A DNA stretch of 64,000 nt from Otis tarda (taxonomy: Eukaryota; Chordata; Aves; Otidiformes; Otididae), in assembly GCA_026413225.1 (NCBI GenBank), contig CM048552.1, forward strand, positions 215,722,553-215,786,552, read 5' to 3'. Positions 57,901 through 64,000 of this stretch are shown one piece after another. Each line of letters opens with the position of its first letter. Position 1 is the first letter of the stretch. The notes beneath the pieces are model-generated. The model made no database searches. It saw only the letters and a program-made list of their open reading frames with translations, and was not told where the DNA came from. Both the position numbers and the translations under genes were made by a program.

Positions 57901-60599
57901 GTGCTGCTTTTTAACGGTTCACCATTAGGTCACTGGTTTTGTGCAGTGGTTCCTGTGCCTGGCGTTTTGGACATCTGGGATCCCGTGGCCACTTCACGTC
58001 TGCGCGTGTTGGCACGCGTGTTGTGTGCGTGCTCAGCAGTTAGCCGCGGGTGTGAGGTCTCCGGAGCGTCCTCCGCTGGGAAGAAGATCGGGGCTGGAGC
58101 GCTGCACGCCTTGAGAAGCGTCGGTGCGCGGAGGTGTGAACATGGGCTCTGAGAGCGGTGTGGGCGCCGCTGGCGTGGGGCCGGGGCGCGTTGCGGTCTG
58201 CGCGAGGGGGGTTCCCGTGGGCTTGTGCTGGCTGGCGGCGCGCGGAGGCTGAGGAAAGCGTGGCTGGCAGTGGTACATGTCCGAGGTACCAGGCTCGGAG
58301 CTGGTGGGTCACGGTCAGCTGGAAGCACCTCCCTTTTCTGGCGGGGGTCACAGGAGCAGAGCCGAGGCGCCCACGCGGCACCGGCACCCGGCCGAAGCCT
58401 TCGCCTCCCAGACCGTGCCCAGCAGAGTTTGGCTGACTGCTGTGTTTGCGCTGGTCGTCTTTTTGGCCTTTTCCCCAGAAGGTGCTAAGGGAAAATCGAG
58501 TTTTTGGGTTTTCCCTGGGCTCTGGTGCGTGCGGCCCGGCTCCTCCAGCCCGCAGAGCCCGTCCTGCGTCCTCCCCACGTGTCCGTAGAGACGTTCTCCC
58601 CGCAGCCGGCGCCGTCCCCGCCGTGGAGTCGCGGGGGTTCGCTGTGGCGATGGCGCGCTGGGGGAAGCAGCAGGAGATCACTTTTCCTTTCTCTGCTCCC
58701 CGAGCTAAATATACCGAGCGGCAGCTGGTCCCGCGGGCCGGCGGGCGCTGGCAGCCGCGACACGCAGCGCCGGTGACATTGCCGCGTTCCCTCTCGGTCA
58801 CGAGTTAACGTGCAGGGGGCCGGCGGCCTCCCCCCCCCGCCGCGGGCTGGCACAGCGGCCCACCGGCGTCTCGCTGCTGCCCGCGGGCCCAGCGGCGGCG
58901 GGGTCTCCTCGGTCTTCCTCGCGCTCTCCCTTAGCTGTTTGTTCTGATACCGGTTTCTTGACGATACAGATCGGTTTTTCCTTCGTGGCTCAGCCTGCGG
59001 TGGAGATGCCTCCCCTCCTGTAGGTGACATTTGTTCCAGCTTCGATTCAGAGCTGCAGGCCAAATCTAGAAACGGTTTTTTACGCTCTTGCTCCGTTGGC
59101 ATGAAGTTGGTTCCATTGTGCCGTTTAGTTGAATTTTTTGTGATATTATAATTCCAAGAACGGTTTAGAACCCTAAAAGCCCAGGTTTTGTTAATTGACT
59201 AGACTCTATCTGCATTGGAATGAATTGAACAGGAATACTCACTGAGTACGTCCTGGCTGGTCTTACCAGGAGCAGAAGTCCGCAGAGGTCCTGCAGAGAG
59301 GTCCTGCGCAGCCCGATCTGCCGGGCTGGTGCGGGAGCTGAGCCCTGCGTAACGCTTTAACGCGCGTGTGTGCTTACAGAAATGCCCCTGTGTGTCTTTT
59401 GTAGCTATATGTGTGTATATATAAAATTACACCTTGTTCTTTGATGCAGTCAAGTACGAGGTCTGACGGAACCCAAGGCGCTTTCCAGCTGGCGAACCCC
59501 CGCGAGGTCGGGAGGGGAGGTTTGCTGCAGCCCACTGAACCCGCTTTGGGCTCCGCCGCGCGGCGAGGAGCAGCCCGTGGTGTTCGTCCGGTCGCACGGG
59601 GTCGGCCGTGTGGGAGAGGGGTGGAATGGGGAGGCCGACCCCACGGCAGGTGTCTGCAACGAGGGAGCAAAGTTACAGAAAGCTGAAGTAGTAATAATTC
59701 AAAAGCGTTGCTGTGATTGTATGTAACAGCTTATATCCTCCCTTACTGTCTGACGTAGCTTTTGTATTCCACCTTTAGGGATCCCCGGGCGATCCCCGGG
59801 CTCCGGGCCGAGATCCCTGTGGGACGGCGGTGGCTGCTGCCCGCCCCAGCCCGCTCCCTTTCTCCCAACCCGGAGACCCCTCTGGGAACGCCAGCACCTG
59901 CTGCCCTGACTCCTCAGGAAAAAGCTTTTTCCCTCTTTCCGGTGCCTGCTGACCCGTACCCGTCTCTCCCCAGAGCACCGGCGCAGCGGGGACCCTGCCG
60001 TTTGCCTTCCCCTCTCTCCAGCGCTGCCGTACTGGTTCTGTCGCGCGCCGTGATTCGCTGTGCCCTGCCTGTGGTGGATCTCGGAGCGCTCACTCCTCCT
60101 CGTAACAGCGCCTGTCCCCTTATTCCCAGGTGTACAGCTGGTGTTATTCCCTGGAGAGGGAGCTTCCTAACGGCGTGCTCGGGCTCAGCAGTGTTCCCTC
60201 GTTCCCTCGCCGGGCGCTCTGGGGGCCGGGGGTCTCCCCAAGGTGGGGCGCAGGCGGCACAAGGCGAGTTTGATTTCTGCGCCGAGAGAGCGGGAGCAGC
60301 AGGGGAGAAGGATTATGGCTGCCATACGTGTGTCCGTGCCTTGGGGGAACGCTGTGGCGGCTCACGCTGGTGTGTCGGTGAAGGCAAAGAACAAGCGGAA
60401 CGGTCTGATGGCTGGAAAGCATCCTTCCCTTAACGAGGGGCTGCAGCTCCTACGCCGGCTTGCTCACTGTCAGCACGGCCCGGGGCAGAGATCTGCTGGC
60501 CAAGGGCTACTGAGCAAAAGGTGGCAGAATAAAATCCTGCAACTGGCAATGCGTTCCACTGGGAATAAGGTGCAGGTCTGTAAGAGATGGTGTTACGTG

Positions 60600-61155
60600 T
60601 TCGAGCAACTCAGCTGCTCTGGGGAGACCCCCCTGCAGCGCTGCGTCCAGCTCTGGAGCCCCCAACATCAGAAGGACGTGGAGCTGCTGGAGAGGGTCCA
60701 GAGGAGGCCACGCAGATGCTGAGAGGGCTGGAGCAGCTCTGCTGTGAGGCCAGGCTGAGAGAGCTGGGGCTGTTCAGCCTGGAGAAGAGGAGGCTCCGGG
60801 GAGAGCTGAGAGCGGCTCCCAGTGCCCAAAGGGGGCTGCAGGAAAGGTGGGGAGAGACTCTTCAGCAGGGCCTGCTGGGACAGGACGAGGGGTGATGGTT
60901 TCAAAATAGAGGGAGGCAGACTCAGACTGGACATAAGGAAAAAATTTTTTACCGTGAGGGTGGTGGAGCACTGTCCCAGGGTGCCCAGAGAGGTGGTGGA
61001 TGCCCCATGCCTGGAAACATTCCAGGCCAGGTTGGCCGGGGCTCTGAGCAACCTGATGTGGTTGGAGATGTCCCTGCTCCTTGCAGGGGGGTTGGGCTGG
61101 GTGGGCTTGGATGGTCCCTTCCCACCCAAACCCTCCGGTGACTCTGTGAACTAGG
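60600..61155 (+). mobile_element. CR1 LINE 3' end
   Basis: Begins in the reverse-transcriptase C-terminal part ([15 protein letters not shown], then [20 protein letters not shown]), continues through [20 protein letters not shown] and ends CCTCCGGTGACTCTGTGAA. It stops only about 200 bp before STIM1 exon 3. Frameshifts are present. It picks up about 45 codons after the point where the copy at 55606-56955 breaks off. Confidence 0.92.
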
Positions 61156-61355
61156 GAAATCGTGTGATTTGAATCAGAGATTAAAAGACCAGAGATGCTG
61201 CATCTCAGACTTATTAGGAGTTTGCCGTAGAAATTATTGTGTGACAGTCTGTGGATGTAATAATGAGGAAGACAGGTGAAAGATTTCTTTTTAATGCTCC
61301 TCGTCTCTCTGAAAGATGAACCAGAGAATAATCCCGCTGTTTATTCTTCTCCTAG

Positions 61356-61676
<321 letters not shown>

Positions 61677-62781
61677 TGATGCATCTGTGTACGGCCGTAA
61701 GAGCATGAATTGTTGTTTCATTTCTCTGCCCCATAATGTCTGTTAACGTAGCCCAACCACTGCCCCATTCCAGGTTCTCCTTCAAATATCCGATTTGTGC
61801 CGGTGTTTTTGTGCAGCAATAGCTTCCTAAATATTCAGTACGGCTGTGTGGGAGTTCTCCTACACGTCCTGTGTTCCTGAGATGAAATTTGCTGAGCCTG
61901 AAAAGCTCCTAAAACTGGAAGTGTGCGTAACTACACTCAGGGTAGAAATGAGCTGCAAGCGGCTAAGAAACAGGATTGTTCATCCCAACGTTTAACCTGG
62001 GGGTGGTGGAAGCTCCGTCGCTGGTGGGAAACTGCCTGAAACTTCTGAGTCTGGGAAGGAACTTTTAACCTTGCTCCTGCTGCCTTGGCTGCAGCGCGCG
62101 GGCCGCCCCGACATCAGCGGTGTCGCGGGTGGTCAGGAAAAGGCACAATTTCACTTTTTCCCCGACCAGAATTGTGAAATTTCTTTTTTTTTTTTTGAGA
62201 TTTAAAACTGATTTTTCTTTCTTCTTTCTGGTTAAGAAACTGTTTATTCTCAAATTGAGGCTTCATTACAGAAAGGTATTTTATCCTAAGAGCAGAAGTA
62301 CTGCTAAGAAATGTCCTCAGGGGCGTGAAAGGGGGGTACGGAGCAAAACGGAGCTGTAGGGGTCACCATGTGGTACGTTTTGGTTTACTCGCCGCGTGGT
62401 GAGCGCTGTGTTGGTGCAGATCACGTTGGTGTCTCGGGTCTTTGTGGCATGGACCGATCTCTGCCAGTGGCTGCCCTTTGCTCCTCCTCTTGCGCTTTTC
62501 CCTTTCTCTCCACTCCGCTAGTTGTTACGTCCCTCTCCGGACGTGGAACATCTTTTTTTCCTGATACTTTTGATTGCTGCTCCTCCCTTCACTCACAGTC
62601 TTTTCTGTGCCCCCTGCCCTCCAAGGTCAGGTGATTTTATCAGCTCCCATCACGTGAAAAATGCGATTTTAATCTTGTGATCAACTCATAAATGACAAAG
62701 CTTTCCATTTCCCACTGGTGTCCTGTTCCGTTTGTATTTGATGTTTTTGTCCTAGCCTGCACATCCCGTGGGGTAGGATGT

Positions 62782-62980
62782 TGTCCTGGTTTTGGCTAGG
62801 ATAGAGTTAATATTTACCTGAGCTGGGTGGAGAACTGAACTGGGTCGGGGACCAGACTAGCGCAGTCTCTCTCTCACTCCCCCCACTATTAGTTAACTAT
62901 CTCAGCCATAGGGGCTACCAGCTTCAGTTCTCCACCCAGCTCAGGTAAATATTAACTCTATCCTAGCCAAAACCAGGACA
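62782..62980. mobile_element. 199-bp element with perfect 58-bp terminal inverted repeats
   Basis: The left end (62782-62839) starts TGTCCTGGTTTTGGCTAGGA; the right end (62923-62980) is its exact reverse complement over 58 bases, with an 83-base centre. The element starts TG and ends CA and is flanked on both sides by GATGT (62777-62781 and 62981-62985), a 5-bp target duplication. The terminal sequence resembles avian ERVL-type LTR ends, but the perfect palindromic arms look more like a miniature inverted-repeat element. It has no coding capacity. Confidence 0.85.
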
Positions 62981-63899
62981 GATGTGCTTGGTGTTTTGGA
63001 AGTGCTGTGTAGATACAGTTCTAAGGAATGGTTTACCCCCTCACGATCCCAGAGTCACATGAACACGTGGGTACAGCGTTTGAAAGGCGGTTTGAAATCG
63101 CGGTGGTTCTGTGGTTGGGGTTGTTTATCCAGGACCAGCCTCTCCGTCCCCCGGAGATGGGCAGCCACGCGTTGTCCCAACCTCCCACAGCTTGGGACGG
63201 TGCTGACGAGCCGCTTGTCTCCTGCGTCGAGGGAAGCCGTGTGTAAGAAGTGTTTATTCTGTCGTACGCTGTTTACAGCCGGCTTCGCCTGAGGTGTGTT
63301 GTAATGTCGGCTGGGAAAGAGCAGAAATCATTAAGGGATGGAGGAGAACATCCCATGATACTCGCCAGGTCCCTTAATTGCTGGGTTGCTTTTGCTCTCT
63401 GCCTGCTTCTGGCACGCGCAGGACCTGCCGCGTCTTCGGGCAGAGCTGCTGCGGCGCAGCGGCTTTACTTGGCTCGGGTTTAGTACCGCTCCCGTTTCCC
63501 TTTCTCATCGCTCTGCGCGTCTAGCTGAGAAAATAAATTCTGGTTTCTGAAGGATGGCCTCGTGTGGAGCCTGGCCTTGGCACTTGAACCCAAGTCCCAA
63601 AACTAGCAAGATCAGGCTTGTAGAAAAGATCTGCGCCTTGGTGCAGGTGTGAAAGGCAGCTTTGAAAACGCACGGGAGGTCTGACGGGGCCCGCAGCCCG
63701 GGGCAGCTGTGCCCGTTTCCCACGTCCGTTTGCAGGCAAGTGCTTTTCCTGCCTGCCCTGCTGCTGCTCCTGGTGAGCTGCGTAAGGTAAAAACCTGCTT
63801 CTGCCCCTGGTTATCCAAAATTGTTGTGATGTTCTTACCGGGTGTTGGATTTGATAGATACAGCCCTCAGTAAGCGCGGCTCTACCAAAGCCACGGAAG

Positions 63900-64000
63900 T
63901 GTAATAGAACCACAGAGAGGTTCGGGTGGGAAGGGAGCATCCAAGCCCACCCAGTCCAACCCCCTGCCAGGAGCAGGGACATCTCCAACCAGATCAGGTT
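63900..64000 (-). mobile_element. CR1 LINE 3' end, runs off the window
   Basis: TAATAGAACCACAGAGAGGTTCGGGTGGGAAGG-type sequence (from 63902) followed by CCAACCCCCTGCCAGGAGC and GACATCTCCAACCAGATCAG is the reverse complement of a CR1 3' end of the same family as 44538-44930. The rest of the element lies beyond 64000. Confidence 0.85.

Overview
The window looks like a bird genome. Three vertebrate genes sit in the order and orientation PGAP2 (+), RHOG (-), STIM1 (+), which is the known vertebrate neighbourhood of these genes. The dispersed repeats are 5'-truncated CR1 LINEs, the dominant avian interspersed repeat. The first 20 kb is extremely GC-rich with several minisatellites; the rest is moderate in GC and mostly STIM1 intron. 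Nothing points to a bacterial or plasmid origin.

Bases 1-8,275 hold the 3' part of PGAP2. Only the last two coding exons (6427-6535 and 6778-6908) were recognised, followed by a long 3' UTR ending near an AATAAA at 8270. The 6.4 kb before them contains a CpG-rich stretch with a TATA box at 2931 and a small CR1 scrap, but no other recognisable PGAP2 exon. Bases 8,276-10,277 are the short convergent interval between PGAP2 and RHOG, with a 62-bp tandem repeat. RHOG (minus) has its whole 191-codon reading frame in one exon, 10971-11546, a 3' UTR down to a poly(A) signal at 10278, and an acceptor just upstream of the ATG. The best candidate for its noncoding first exon ends at 17549, which gives a 6-kb intron filled with GC-rich DNA and two minisatellites.

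Bases 17,800-20,274 form the divergent RHOG/STIM1 interval: another minisatellite, a CTCF-like motif, inverted CCAAT and GC boxes, and a 42-bp repeat leading into STIM1 exon 1. STIM1 is represented by exons 1-3 (20275-20383, 53313-53446, 61356-61470). These code for the signal peptide, the two luminal cysteines, the canonical calcium-binding EF hand and most of the hidden EF hand. The SAM, transmembrane and cytosolic coiled-coil/CRAC-activating parts lie beyond the right edge. Intron 1 is 32.9 kb, intron 2 is 7.9 kb and intron 3 runs off the window.

The three proteins work in different places: PGAP2 in Golgi remodelling of GPI anchors, RHOG as a Rho-family GTPase controlling actin, and STIM1 as the endoplasmic reticulum calcium sensor that gates store-operated entry. 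No cooperation is implied by their adjacency. The points most worth checking are a divergent pair of near-consensus CTCF motifs around the RHOG/STIM1 promoters, a 199-bp element with perfect 58-bp inverted ends and a 5-bp target duplication in STIM1 intron 3, a tandem NAGNAG acceptor at STIM1 exon 2, an Asp-to-Asn change in the STIM1 EF-hand loop, and very short upstream reading frames in both the STIM1 and RHOG leaders.
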